Source: Methylosinus sp. Ce-a6 (GTDB lineage Bacteria; Pseudomonadota; Alphaproteobacteria; Rhizobiales; Beijerinckiaceae). Taken from it: 49,155 nt of DNA. Made by a program: the position numbers and the translations under genes. Under the pieces are notes generated by a model, which was given only the letters and a program-made list of their open reading frames with translations, was not told the origin of the DNA and searched no databases. Location of the stretch: contig NZ_BGJX01000026.1 in assembly GCF_009811655.1 (NCBI RefSeq), positions 1 to 49,155 on the forward strand, in the 5' to 3' direction. Below are positions 1 through 7,290 of the stretch, in pieces (within the stretch, counting starts at the first letter, position 1; each line of letters opens with the position of its first letter).

Positions 1-108
1 TTCCTCTTCGCCCGCCGACCCATCGCGCTCCTCGACGAGCCGCCGCCCAAATACCTCGTCCCGAGCCGATGGAAATCCCCAGACCAGCTGGAACTCCACT
101 ATGCCTGA
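1..108 (+). CDS. C-terminal 35 residues of an unidentified protein (partial)
   Basis: The first frame is open from base 1 and stops with TGA at 106-108. It encodes 35 residues ending in LELHYA. The fragment is rich in proline and charged residues (EPPPKYLVP) and shows no motif I can assign. The gene starts upstream of the window, so its length, start and operon context are unknown. It converges on the ChaC-like gene at 212-784. The gap of about 100 bases holds an inverted repeat that could terminate transcription from both sides. Confidence 0.5.
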   Translation, partial: FLFARRPIALLDEPPPKYLVPSRWKSPDQLELHYA

Positions 109-173
109 TTTTCCCCGGACAGCCGTGCGCGTAGCGGGGGAGGGTTTGGGATGGGGCGTCGATCGCTTCGCCG

Positions 174-200
174 ACCTTCTCCACGCTCGCGGGGAGAAGG
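174..200. terminator. Hairpin between convergent genes
   Basis: CCTTCTCC and GGAGAAGG arms of 8 bases surround a short GC-rich loop between two convergent genes. There is no T-tract on either strand, so this is a candidate terminator or a member of the dispersed hairpin family, not a proven intrinsic terminator. Confidence 0.3.
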
Positions 201-211
201 CGAGGCGCTTT

Positions 212-784
212 TCAAGCGCTCTCGGCGAGGGGCGCCGCCTGCGCCGCGAGGCGGCGCACGATCTCGGCGAGGGCGGGATCGCGAATGTCGAGCCGCCGCA
301 GATGATCATGCGTGTTGCGCACATAGGAAGGATTGTCGCCCGAGGCGCCGACGCCCCCCGCGACGAGGCGCGTCATCTCCTCGATCGACAGACGCCCGGC
401 ATATTGCTCATGGGCGCGGTCGACGATGAAAGTCAGCGCGCGGGCCGCGCCGCCCTCGGCGAAGCGAAGCCCCACGGTGCGCTCGAGATAGACGGAGGTC
501 ACCAATTCGCGGGCGCGAAGATAGTCGATCGTCTCCTCGCGCGCCGCGCCGGCGACCCGAAAGGCCACGCCGAGACAGGAGCCGCCATAGTCGAGGCCGA
601 GCACGAGGCCGGGGCGCTCCCGCGTTCCGCGGTGGACATGGGAGAAGACGCAGAGCGATCGGTGGTAGCCATGCACCCAGGCGAGGGCGCTCTCGCGAAA
701 TTCGAAGCCGGGCCGCCACATCAACGAACCATAGCCGAACACCCAGAAATCGCCGTCCCAGAAATCGCCGTCCCTTGTCGCCAT
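212..784 (-). CDS. Gamma-glutamylcyclotransferase (ChaC-like)
   Basis: The 190-residue protein belongs to the ChaC/GGCT fold. Such enzymes release 5-oxoproline from gamma-glutamyl substrates, and ChaC members act on cytosolic glutathione. The family's YGSL signature is at residues 18-21 inside VFGYGSLMW. A Glu in RARELV (about residue 93) aligns with the catalytic acid of ChaC proteins (WEREM in E. coli, from memory). The ATG at 784 follows an AAGGAG-type site 10-13 bases upstream, which fixes this start; the frame stays open for hundreds of codons upstream only as a shadow of the next gene. Residues 5-14 are a duplicated DGDFW caused by a 15-bp tandem repeat. Substrate specificity is inferred. 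Confidence 0.85.
   Translation of the reverse strand: MATRDGDFWDGDFWVFGYGSLMWRPGFEFRESALAWVHGYHRSLCVFSHVHRGTRERPGLVLGLDYGGSCLGVAFRVAGAAREETIDYLRARELVTSVYLERTVGLRFAEGGAARALTFIVDRAHEQYAGRLSIEEMTRLVAGGVGASGDNPSYVRNTHDHLRRLDIRDPALAEIVRRLAAQAAPLAESA
744..773. repeat. 15-bp tandem duplication at the 5' end of the ChaC-like gene
   Basis: Two perfect copies of CAGAAATCGCCGTCC lie head to tail at 744-758 and 759-773. They add one DGDFW pentapeptide just before the substrate-binding YGSL motif. The unit length is a multiple of three, so the frame is kept. Confidence 0.85.
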
Positions 785-879
785 CGATCGTCGACCTCTC
801 CTTTCGCGCTCCAGATTCGTTCGATTCCCCTCTCGGGTAAAGCCTTTTGTCGCGCCGGACCGCTTTTGCAAAATCCCGC

Positions 880-2178
880 TCAGAGCCTGTGATCGTCGAT
901 CGTGGCGAGGAGCAGGGCGGCGATGCCCCAGACGATGGCTAAGCCGAGGAAAACCAGCAGGGAATAGCTCACCCGATGCGGATAGCGCGACATTTCGGGG
1001 GCGGCCGGGGGAACGAAGACGGTGAGATAGATGCTCTGCCGATTGGCGCGCAGCGTGGCGCGATCGAGATCGGCTTTGGAGAGCGCGTAGAAACGTTCGG
1101 CCATCGCCTTGCGAACCTCGAGCTCCTCGAATTTCGCCAGATTTGCGGCCACGGTGGAGCCGGGCGAATTCGCGCCTTGGCTCGAGGTGAGCTTGCCCTT
1201 GAGCTCCTTGATCTGCCTTTCGGTCGAATCGAGCTGCTCGCGCATCACGCGCACCGTCGGCGCGTCCGGGGCGAGCTCGTGGCCGGCGACGAACAGCTCG
1301 CTCTCGAGCTTGATCTTCTGCGCGACGAGCGGCGCCAGCAGACGGCCGATCTCGGCTCCGGTCAGGGTCGGATCGATCACGCCGAATTCGTCGCGGAACT
1401 TGTGGAGATCGGCGAGCGTCGCCTGCACGGCCTCGAAGGAGCGGCGCACGTCTTTTTCCGCCATTGCGGTGGCGTCGCGCCGCGCGCGCTCGGAGATGCG
1501 GTTGACCAGCGCCTCGCTCGCCGCGACGACGGCCGAGGCGAGCGCGAAGGCGTCCTCCTTGCGGAAGGCGCGGACATATACGGTGACGAGGCTCGACTGG
1601 GCGTCGACGGTGGTCTCGACCATGGATCGCCAATATTCGGTCAGCTCGTCCATCGTCGCGTTGCGGCGCAGGCGTGTCAGGAAATCCGCTTCCGGCCTGC
1701 GGAAGATCGCGCGCAGGTCGAGCTTGCCTATCACGTCGGCGACGATCGCGCGGCTGCGGATATAGCTCGTCACGATATAGGCGTTCTGGCCCGACGGCGT
1801 GAAGGTGAAGCTGGCCGACTCTCCCTTGGGCGTCGCGACCGCCTCCAATTCGATCGCGCGCACGGCGAACCGCGTCTCGACGGCGAATTGATCGGCAGCG
1901 AGAAACGCGAAGTAGAAGGTCGCCGCAAAGGACGGAACCAGCACGAAGGCGATGAAGCTCAGCCAGATCGGCGGGATCCTGGTCCGGCTCTCGAGCGCGC
2001 GATTGGCTTCCGTCGCGATGCGCTCGACCTGGACGACGATCTGACGCGCGGCCTCCGGCGCATGGGAGAGCGGCCGCAGCCATCCGATCGGGACGAGCGA
2101 GCGCGACGGCCGCGGAGCGTCCGGGCGCAGGCGCAGGCCCTCGTCCTGCCTCTCCTTCGGCGGCCTGATCTCGATCAT
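880..2178 (-). CDS. Capsule polysaccharide export inner-membrane protein, KpsE/BexC/CtrB type
   Basis: The 432-residue protein has the layout of polysaccharide co-polymerase and export proteins of the Wzz/KpsE superfamily. There is a cytoplasmic N-terminus, a first membrane segment at about 71-95, a long periplasmic alpha-helical region with coiled-coil character (about 230-350), and a second membrane segment near 404-425 with a very short cytoplasmic tail. No tyrosine kinase domain is attached. KpsE-type proteins span the periplasm and link an ABC exporter to an outer-membrane channel. Here no ABC exporter (KpsM/T) or outer-membrane KpsD homologue is nearby, so it looks like an orphan. It lies 76 bases downstream of the uncharacterised gene at 2255-3289 on the same strand and probably shares its transcript. 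Confidence 0.8.
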   Translation of the reverse strand: MIEIRPPKERQDEGLRLRPDAPRPSRSLVPIGWLRPLSHAPEAARQIVVQVERIATEANRALESRTRIPPIWLSFIAFVLVPSFAATFYFAFLAADQFAVETRFAVRAIELEAVATPKGESASFTFTPSGQNAYIVTSYIRSRAIVADVIGKLDLRAIFRRPEADFLTRLRRNATMDELTEYWRSMVETTVDAQSSLVTVYVRAFRKEDAFALASAVVAASEALVNRISERARRDATAMAEKDVRRSFEAVQATLADLHKFRDEFGVIDPTLTGAEIGRLLAPLVAQKIKLESELFVAGHELAPDAPTVRVMREQLDSTERQIKELKGKLTSSQGANSPGSTVAANLAKFEELEVRKAMAERFYALSKADLDRATLRANRQSIYLTVFVPPAAPEMSRYPHRVSYSLLVFLGLAIVWGIAALLLATIDDHRL

Positions 2179-2254
2179 CGGAGCCGGCCGACAATTTGCG
2201 CCGAATGCGGCGAGCGCGAGGCGTCCAGCGCCGTCGCGGCGTCATGCGTCGTCG

Positions 2255-3289
2255 TCAATAGGCCTCCTCGATCGCAGCTTTGGCGGTGTGGTAGATTTCG
2301 AGATCCTGCTCGATCAGCAGCTCGACCTCCGGCAGCCGGCGCAGCTCGCGCGCCAGCTCTCCGACGGCCGCGAAATAGGGGAGAGGCGGAAGCGTCGCGG
2401 CCTCTATGTCCAGCAGGGCTTCGACCTCCTCGAGAAAACGGTCCTGGGTCTCCCGCAGCCCGACCACGGAGAAGCTGGCGAGCGCCGCGAGCGCCTTGGC
2501 TATGCCGTTCTTGGGCGGCGGCTCGTCGAGCGAATCGGCGGAGAGCTGCCGTGTCAGCGGATTGGCCAGCACGCCGATGACGTCCCGCGGCATGGCGTCG
2601 AAGGCGCGCCGCAGCCCGGCGCCGTCCGGCTCGATCTGCTGGGCGAATTCGATCGCCCGCTGATAGGAGAGCATGTCTCTCGCCCCGAGCAGCTCGTCGC
2701 CGAAGCGCGAGACATGCTTCAAGGTCAGCAGCCGCTCGGCGAGCTCGAGATAAGGATCGTGCATCAGAATAATGGTCTTGAACTTGTCGTGTATGTAGTT
2801 CGAATAGGTGTTGAATGTGAGACGGCCGCTCACATAGAGCGAAGACACATTGTCCAGCATGAAGACTTGAAGCGCGGTCTCGCGTCCGTGCCGCTCCACG
2901 CCCTTGTGGAAGAACTGGAACTTGTGCTCGACCTTCTCGTCCAGTCGCCAGAGCGGGAAGAGATGCGTCTCCAGGCGAAAGACGCGCTGATGCGTGACCT
3001 CCGAGCCATTGCGCCGACGATAGATCAGAATGCCGGATTCGGCCTCGCTGATCTCGAGGCTGCGGTTCAGGGCGAGGCCCGGAACGATCGAATCGTCGAC
3101 GGTGAAGCCGCAGAGCCCCGTCGCGTGACGGCCGGCGGCGACGAGCGAGGGGCGCGCCTCGCGGCAGGGGAGCTCCGCGATCTGAATGCCGCTCTCGGTG
3201 ATGCGCAGGGTCGGCGAGGCGGAATAGTCGTCCGGAACGACATAGCCGACGATCTGGTCGCCACGGTCGGCTTCGATGTTGAACAACAT
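2255..3289 (-). CDS. Uncharacterised 344-residue protein next to a KpsE-type protein
   Basis: I do not recognise a named family. The protein begins MLFNIEADRGD, has no signal peptide or membrane segment, and looks cytoplasmic. Around residues 155-200 there is a conserved-looking core (DNVSSLYVSGRLTF, then KTIILMHDPYLELAERLL) that vaguely recalls the nucleotide-binding strand-loop of sulfotransferase-like proteins (RDP...R); I cannot confirm this. The C-terminal half is helical and acidic. An earlier in-frame ATG at 3391 would add 34 Arg/Pro-rich residues of poor quality, so the ATG at 3289 is preferred although its ribosome binding site is weak. It precedes the KpsE-type gene by 76 bases, which suggests a role in cell-surface polysaccharide. 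Confidence 0.65.
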   Translation of the reverse strand: MLFNIEADRGDQIVGYVVPDDYSASPTLRITESGIQIAELPCREARPSLVAAGRHATGLCGFTVDDSIVPGLALNRSLEISEAESGILIYRRRNGSEVTHQRVFRLETHLFPLWRLDEKVEHKFQFFHKGVERHGRETALQVFMLDNVSSLYVSGRLTFNTYSNYIHDKFKTIILMHDPYLELAERLLTLKHVSRFGDELLGARDMLSYQRAIEFAQQIEPDGAGLRRAFDAMPRDVIGVLANPLTRQLSADSLDEPPPKNGIAKALAALASFSVVGLRETQDRFLEEVEALLDIEAATLPPLPYFAAVGELARELRRLPEVELLIEQDLEIYHTAKAAIEEAY

Positions 3290-3482
3290 GAGCCCAATTC
3301 CGTTTCCGGCCCGTCTCGCCCTCGCCGGCGTCCTCGCGGCTTTCTCGGGAGGCCGATTTGAGGCGAATCGACCGCTGCGCGTGTTTCGCACATAGGCAGG
3401 CCTGTCTCAAGCGCGCGGCTCTCGGCCGGCCACGCCTCTCTTAGCGCATTGCCGCTTTGCAGGAAAAGCCTTGCTGCGATGT

Positions 3483-3526
3483 GGCGAAAAATCGTGAAAT
3501 CGCCGATTTCCGACCAGATTTTCGCC
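3483..3526. promoter_or_regulatory. Nested inverted repeats between two minus-strand genes
   Basis: GAAATC-GCC-GATTTC (3496-3510) is a perfect 6-base inverted repeat nested inside an outer pair, GGCGAAAAATC and GATTTTCGCC (3483-3493 and 3517-3526). It lies just downstream of the lipoprotein gene and about 190 bases upstream of the gene starting at 3289. It could be a terminator stem or an operator. The AT-rich arms stand out from the local GC content. Confidence 0.35.
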
Positions 3527-3550
3527 GGGATCGGAGCCCGCCGGCGGTTG

Positions 3551-3853
3551 TCACCACCAGCCTCGGCCCCAGTGCGAGCCCCGTGGACCGAAGCCATAGG
3601 CATAGTCGTAGCGGACGGCGCGCCGCTCGGCGGCGCGGTCGAGGTCCACCTGCAGAAGGCATTTCGCGAAAGCTTCGGTCCCGGTTCGAAAGCCGTAAGA
3701 GCGGCAACGCGCCTCGTCGGCGGCGCGCTGCTCGGCCAGGCTCGTGGTGTTGCAGGCGCCGACGAGGAGCGCCGCGGCCGCCGCCACGAGCAGCTTGACG
3801 ACCGGCAGCTTGACGACCGGCAGCTTGGCGATCGGCAGCTTGGCGATCTGCAT
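3551..3853 (-). CDS. Small lipoprotein with a repeat-built signal peptide
   Basis: The 100-residue protein has a lipoprotein signal peptide: a hydrophobic run LLVAAAAALLVG followed by a lipobox-type Cys at position 34. Mature residues are Arg-rich and end in a Gly/Trp-rich tail (GRGWW). Residues 2-21 are four pentapeptide units of the type (Q/P)(I/V)(A/V)KL, encoded by four 15-bp tandem repeats directly after the start codon. This makes an unusually long n-region with regular lysines. The mature part has two cysteines (about residues 50 and 65) that could pair. Function is unknown. It is monocistronic and divergent from phaR, across a 321-base gap. Confidence 0.65.
   Translation of the reverse strand: MQIAKLPIAKLPVVKLPVVKLLVAAAAALLVGACNTTSLAEQRAADEARCRSYGFRTGTEAFAKCLLQVDLDRAAERRAVRYDYAYGFGPRGSHWGRGWW
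3791..3850. repeat. Four tandem 15-bp repeats in the lipoprotein signal peptide
   Basis: Units CAGCTTGACGACCGG (3791-3805, 3806-3820) and CAGCTTGGCGATCGG/CTG (3821-3835, 3836-3850) lie head to tail. The two pairs differ at two positions, which suggests two rounds of duplication. Copy number can change without altering the reading frame. Confidence 0.9.
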
Positions 3854-4174
3854 GTCGTCCTCCGATCCGCGTCGCGGGCTCCCGGCGGGAGCGCGAATGA
3901 TTTATCGGCAGTATAGCCGAGGCCGCGGCCAGGATCGAGGGGCGCGCGCTCGCGGCGGCCCCCGCGAAACCATTTCTCGACGAATTTATTGCGGGATGCG
4001 TCCGGTTGCGGCTATCGTTCGGGGAAGAGTTGCGGTCGCAATTCCGATCGCCGTACCAGGAACGAGGGTATTTTGCTACGCACGCCGAAATATGAGAAGG
4101 GGACCGGCGCTCAGCCCGCCGGAGCCGAAAAGATCGTGGCGGCGCGCCAGGATGACGGAGGCGGCGGGCGAAAA
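3854..4174. promoter_or_regulatory. Divergent intergenic region lipoprotein/phaR
   Basis: The 321 bases contain no credible gene. The segment from 3960 to 4080 is relatively AT-rich and should hold the phaR promoter. An inverted repeat TTGCG-GT-CGCAA at 4030-4041 lies about 135 bases before the phaR start. PhaR proteins of alphaproteobacteria are described as repressing their own genes by binding TGC-rich palindromes, so this is a candidate autoregulatory site, though the arm spacing may not match the known consensus. Confidence 0.35.
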
Positions 4175-4789
4175 ATGGCGACCGAGAAGAAGCCGACGAC
4201 GATCAAGAAATACGCAAATCGGCGTCTCTACGACACGGGCACGAGCACCTATGTCACGCTCGAGGACCTCGCCGCCATGGTCAAGCGCGGCGAGGATTTC
4301 GTCGTCTGCGACGCCAAGACCGGCGAGGACATCACCCGTCCCGTGCTGACGCAGATCATCTTCGAGCAGGAGAGCAAGGACGGGCAGAGCCTTTTGCCAA
4401 TCGCATTTTTGCGCCAGCTCATCCGCTTCTACGGCGATTCGATGCAGATGCTGGTGCCGAGCTATCTCGAGTTCAGCATCGATCGGCTGACGCGCGATCA
4501 GCAGAAGTTCCGCGATCAGGTGTCCCAGGCGCTCGAGGGCGCGCCTTTCGGCGAGCCGACCCGTCAAGCCTTTCAGTCGCTCGAGGAGCAGGCGCGCAAG
4601 AATATGGCGGTGTTCCGCCATGCGCTGACCATGTTCAACCCCTTCGGCCTGCCGGCCGAGCCGCCCGCCGCCTCCGCCGAGCCCGCCGCGGCCTCCGAAA
4701 CGCCGCCCCGCTCCGATCTCGACGAGATGAAACGTCAGCTCGACGAGCTGAACAAGCGCATCGACCAATTGTCCGGCAAGAGCGGCTGA
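4175..4789 (+). CDS. phaR: Polyhydroxyalkanoate synthesis repressor PhaR
   Basis: The 204-residue protein matches PhaR, a DNA-binding regulator that also binds PHB granules and represses phasin and its own gene. The N-terminal PHB/PHA accumulation DNA-binding domain is clear at residues 3-65 (IKKYANRRLYDT, then YVTLEDLA, then GEDITRPVL), followed by the PHB-associated repeat (residues about 65-135, IFEQESK, LPIAFLRQLIRFYGDSM). The Ala/Pro-rich linker and a short C-terminal coiled coil complete it. The ATG at 4175 is preceded by GGAG and gives the MATEKKP start; an upstream in-frame ATG (3989) would add 62 non-conserved residues. The usual phaA/phaB or phaC genes are not in the window. Confidence 0.95.
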   Translation: MATEKKPTTIKKYANRRLYDTGTSTYVTLEDLAAMVKRGEDFVVCDAKTGEDITRPVLTQIIFEQESKDGQSLLPIAFLRQLIRFYGDSMQMLVPSYLEFSIDRLTRDQQKFRDQVSQALEGAPFGEPTRQAFQSLEEQARKNMAVFRHALTMFNPFGLPAEPPAASAEPAAASETPPRSDLDEMKRQLDELNKRIDQLSGKSG

Positions 4790-4849
4790 GCGCCGGCGAG
4801 CGGCATTCCGCTCCCGCGCCGTCGTTGGCGCGAGCCGAGCCGCTCGACT

Positions 4850-4892
4850 GCGTTTCCAACGCCGAACCGGCGTCCGCCTCGGCTGGAAACGC
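4850..4892 (-). repeat. Palindromic repeat, family A (copy 1)
   Basis: A 43-bp imperfect palindrome with GCGTTTCC and GGAAACGC ends and a GCCGAA...TTCGGC inner pair, in reverse orientation relative to copies at 10929, 16519, 27426 and 47582. It lies between the convergent 3' ends of phaR and the EAL gene (4903), so it may work as a bidirectional terminator or a REP-like element. There is no accompanying family B hairpin here. Confidence 0.8.
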
Positions 4893-4902
4893 TCGTATCG
4901 CG

Positions 4903-6693
4903 TCAGGCGCGGCGGGAGATGTCGTGAGCCTCGGACGGCGAGGCGGCGACGACCGCCGAGCCGAACAGCGAGCCTTGGAAGTAGTCGACGCCCCAGCCGC
5001 GCAGCAGTCCCGCTGTCACTTCGTCCTCCACCCATTCCGCGACGATCTTCAGACCGAGATGCTTGGCGAGATCGGTGAGCGTGCGGACGAAGAAGCGGTC
5101 GTCCTCGGATTTGACGATGTTCTGGATAAAGACTCCGTCGATCTTGACGAAGTCGAAGTCGAGCAAGCGCAGATTGCGGAACGACGTGTGTCCGGCGCCG
5201 AAATCATCCATGGCGAATTTGATGCCGAAGCGCTTGCACTCGCCGATGAGCTGCCGCGTCTTGTCGAAATCGTCGATCAGAGTGGTCTCGGTGATTTCGA
5301 TGGTGAGGCGATCGGCGACGCCCGGATAGACGCGCGTCACATTGGCGAGCCATTCCGGCCATTCCGGATCGTGCAGAGTGGCGACGGAGGCGTTCACCGA
5401 AATATGCAGCGCAGGGTCGGCGCGCAGGCGGGTGAGCGCGAGCTCCAGCACGCGCTGGTCCAGCAGGCGCACGAGGCCCGATTTCTCGGCGATCGGCATG
5501 ATGTCGCCGGGCGCGACGATGGAGCCGTCGGAGAGCCGCACGCGCAGCAGCGCCTCGTAGAAGGACGTCGCGCCGGACTGCGCGCAGACGATCGGCTGAA
5601 AGGCGAGCTCGACGCGGCGCTCGTTGAGCGCGGAGACGACGCTGTCGGAAATCTGCAGGGCGTGCAGCCGCCCATTGTCGCGCGCGAGCGAAGTGGCGTA
5701 GCACACGAGGCGCTGGGCGTTGCGCTGGCGCGCCGCGTCGAGCGCCTCCTCGGCGTGCTGGAAGAGCACGGAGGGCGATCTTCCGTCGCGGGGCGCGACG
5801 ACGGCGCCGATCCGCGCCGTCACGGAAATCGCGCCGGCGTCGGTCGTGAAAGGCGAATGGGCGATGACCTCGATGAGCCGCAGGCTCGTCGCCTTGGCCT
5901 GCTCGATGTCGCAATTCTCGAGCAGCACGGCGAATTTATTGCCGGCGTAGCGCGCCACGAGATCATTGACGCGGACATTGGCGCGCAGCCGCGAGGCGAG
6001 GCCGACGATGATCTCGTCGCCGGCGTCATAGCCGTAGGTGCGATTGAGGGCGAAGAGATTTTCGAGCGCGACCAGCAGAATGGCGAAGGGCTTGCGCGAT
6101 TTTTCCGGTTGGCCGAGCAGGCGCAGCGAATGTTCGGCGAGCAGCGCGCGGCTCATCGCTCCGGTGAGCGCGTCGAATTGCGCATTGCTCGACAGCCGGC
6201 GCTCCATCTCGTGGCGCTCGGTGATGACGCGGAGGACGCCGATGGCGCGGGCCGGGCGGCCGTCGCGGCCGGCGAACCATTTGCCGTAGTCCTCGATCCA
6301 GACGAGCGGGCCGCCGCCGGTCTCGCGCGGCGGGGCGAGGGCGTAGATCGCGTTGAAGAACACGCCGCGCCCGTCGTCGGCGCCCGTCGACATGACGATG
6401 GCGTCGAAGCGCGAGGTCGCGCTCTGCGCGGCGAGGCGCTCGCCATAGGCGCGGCCCGACGAGAGATCGAGCTGGGCGAAGGGCGCCAGCACTTCCGCGA
6501 GATTTTCGCCCCATATGAGCCGGTCGGTGGCGATGTCCCATTCATAGGACAACATCCCGATCGAAAGCAGGATGGCGTGGGGATCGTGGCCCGTAGGTTG
6601 TGGCGGCGCAGTCGCCGCGACCGCCGCGGAGGGAGTGGAGGCCTCCGGCAATCCGGAAGAAACCGCCTTGTCGGCGAGGTGGCGCAATTGCAT
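4903..6693 (-). CDS. PAS-GGDEF-EAL protein: c-di-GMP phosphodiesterase with degenerate GGDEF
   Basis: The 596-residue cytoplasmic protein has a PAS-like sensor (about 40-165), a GGDEF domain (about 165-330) and an EAL domain (about 340-590). The GGDEF active site reads AGNKF at 250-254, so cyclase activity is not expected. The EAL domain keeps its catalytic set: EAL at 380-382, the VNAS Asn, IEITET Glu, DDFGAGHTSF, VKIDG, the AEWVE Glu and the FQG Gln. It should therefore hydrolyse c-di-GMP. The degenerate GGDEF may bind GTP as a regulatory site. The gene stands alone, with a 132-base gap to the cupin gene upstream. There are no membrane segments, and the sensed signal is unknown. Confidence 0.9.
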   Translation of the reverse strand: MQLRHLADKAVSSGLPEASTPSAAVAATAPPQPTGHDPHAILLSIGMLSYEWDIATDRLIWGENLAEVLAPFAQLDLSSGRAYGERLAAQSATSRFDAIVMSTGADDGRGVFFNAIYALAPPRETGGGPLVWIEDYGKWFAGRDGRPARAIGVLRVITERHEMERRLSSNAQFDALTGAMSRALLAEHSLRLLGQPEKSRKPFAILLVALENLFALNRTYGYDAGDEIIVGLASRLRANVRVNDLVARYAGNKFAVLLENCDIEQAKATSLRLIEVIAHSPFTTDAGAISVTARIGAVVAPRDGRSPSVLFQHAEEALDAARQRNAQRLVCYATSLARDNGRLHALQISDSVVSALNERRVELAFQPIVCAQSGATSFYEALLRVRLSDGSIVAPGDIMPIAEKSGLVRLLDQRVLELALTRLRADPALHISVNASVATLHDPEWPEWLANVTRVYPGVADRLTIEITETTLIDDFDKTRQLIGECKRFGIKFAMDDFGAGHTSFRNLRLLDFDFVKIDGVFIQNIVKSEDDRFFVRTLTDLAKHLGLKIVAEWVEDEVTAGLLRGWGVDYFQGSLFGSAVVAASPSEAHDISRRA

Positions 6694-6771
6694 CGGCGGG
6701 CCTGATCGATCGAATACGTAAGGGCGCCACTATTGGGGCCAAAAAGTAAACGCGGCGTTTAGAGCGCGTTC

Positions 6772-6795
6772 CGCTCGAACGGAATCGTTCGAGCG
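6772..6795. repeat. Perfect 10-bp inverted repeat downstream of the cupin gene
   Basis: CGCTCGAACG and CGTTCGAGCG arms are separated by GAAT (6782-6785). The element lies between the cupin stop (6826) and the EAL gene start (6693), both on the minus strand. It could terminate the gloB-cupin transcript, but there is no T-tract. It resembles short dispersed hairpins elsewhere in the window. Confidence 0.45.
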
Positions 6796-6825
6796 ACCCG
6801 AATTCGCTTCGACTGGTCTGAGGGC

Positions 6826-7290
6826 CTATTCTTCGCCGTTCGCGCGCGGCGGCGGAAAATCGGCGGGCGCGAGCTCGAAGCGCGAGAATTCGAAGCCCGG
6901 CGCGACGGTGCAGCCGACGAGCGTCCAGGCGCCGAGGCTCCGCGCGCTCTGCCAATGTCCGGCTGGAACGACGATCTGCGGGCGCTCGCCGCGCATGACG
7001 TCCGGCCCGAGAATGCGCCGATGGGCGGCGTCGCCGGTCGCCGAAAGATCGAGAGCGAGCGGCGCGCCGGCGTAGAAATGCCAGATCTCGGCGGCGTCGA
7101 CACGATGCCAAGCGGAGATCTCGCCGGCGCGGAGCAGATAATAGATCGCCGTCGAGGCGGCGCGGCCGTCCTCGACGATGCGGGAATCGCGAAAGGTCTC
7201 GCGATAGAAGCCGCCTTCCGGATGCGGCGCGAGATCCAGCAGACGCACGATTTCCGCCGCCGAGGGCGGGGCGTCGGGCGAGGTCGTCAT
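6826..7290 (-). CDS. Cupin-fold protein, DUF985 family
   Basis: The 154-residue protein belongs to the DUF985 cupin family. Typical features are LAPHPEGGFYRETFRD near the start, TAIYYLL, then WHRVDAAEIWHFYAG, which carries the cupin metal-ligand-like His and Glu residues, and VPAGHWQSARS in the second motif. The biochemical role of the family is unknown; some members are annotated as sugar epimerase-like. The ATG at 7290 overlaps the glyoxalase II stop in an ATGA junction, so the two are translationally coupled. This hints that the cupin acts with glyoxalase II, perhaps in aldehyde or sugar-derived detoxification, but that is inference. Confidence 0.85.
   Translation of the reverse strand: MTTSPDAPPSAAEIVRLLDLAPHPEGGFYRETFRDSRIVEDGRAASTAIYYLLRAGEISAWHRVDAAEIWHFYAGAPLALDLSATGDAAHRRILGPDVMRGERPQIVVPAGHWQSARSLGAWTLVGCTVAPGFEFSRFELAPADFPPPRANGEE

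Noticed and set aside
212..2245. Single 677-codon frame joining the ChaC-like protein to upstream sequence
   Set aside because: Only the last 190 residues are protein-like; the rest is antisense or out-of-frame relative to the KpsE-type gene. The internal ATG at 784 has the proper ribosome binding site.
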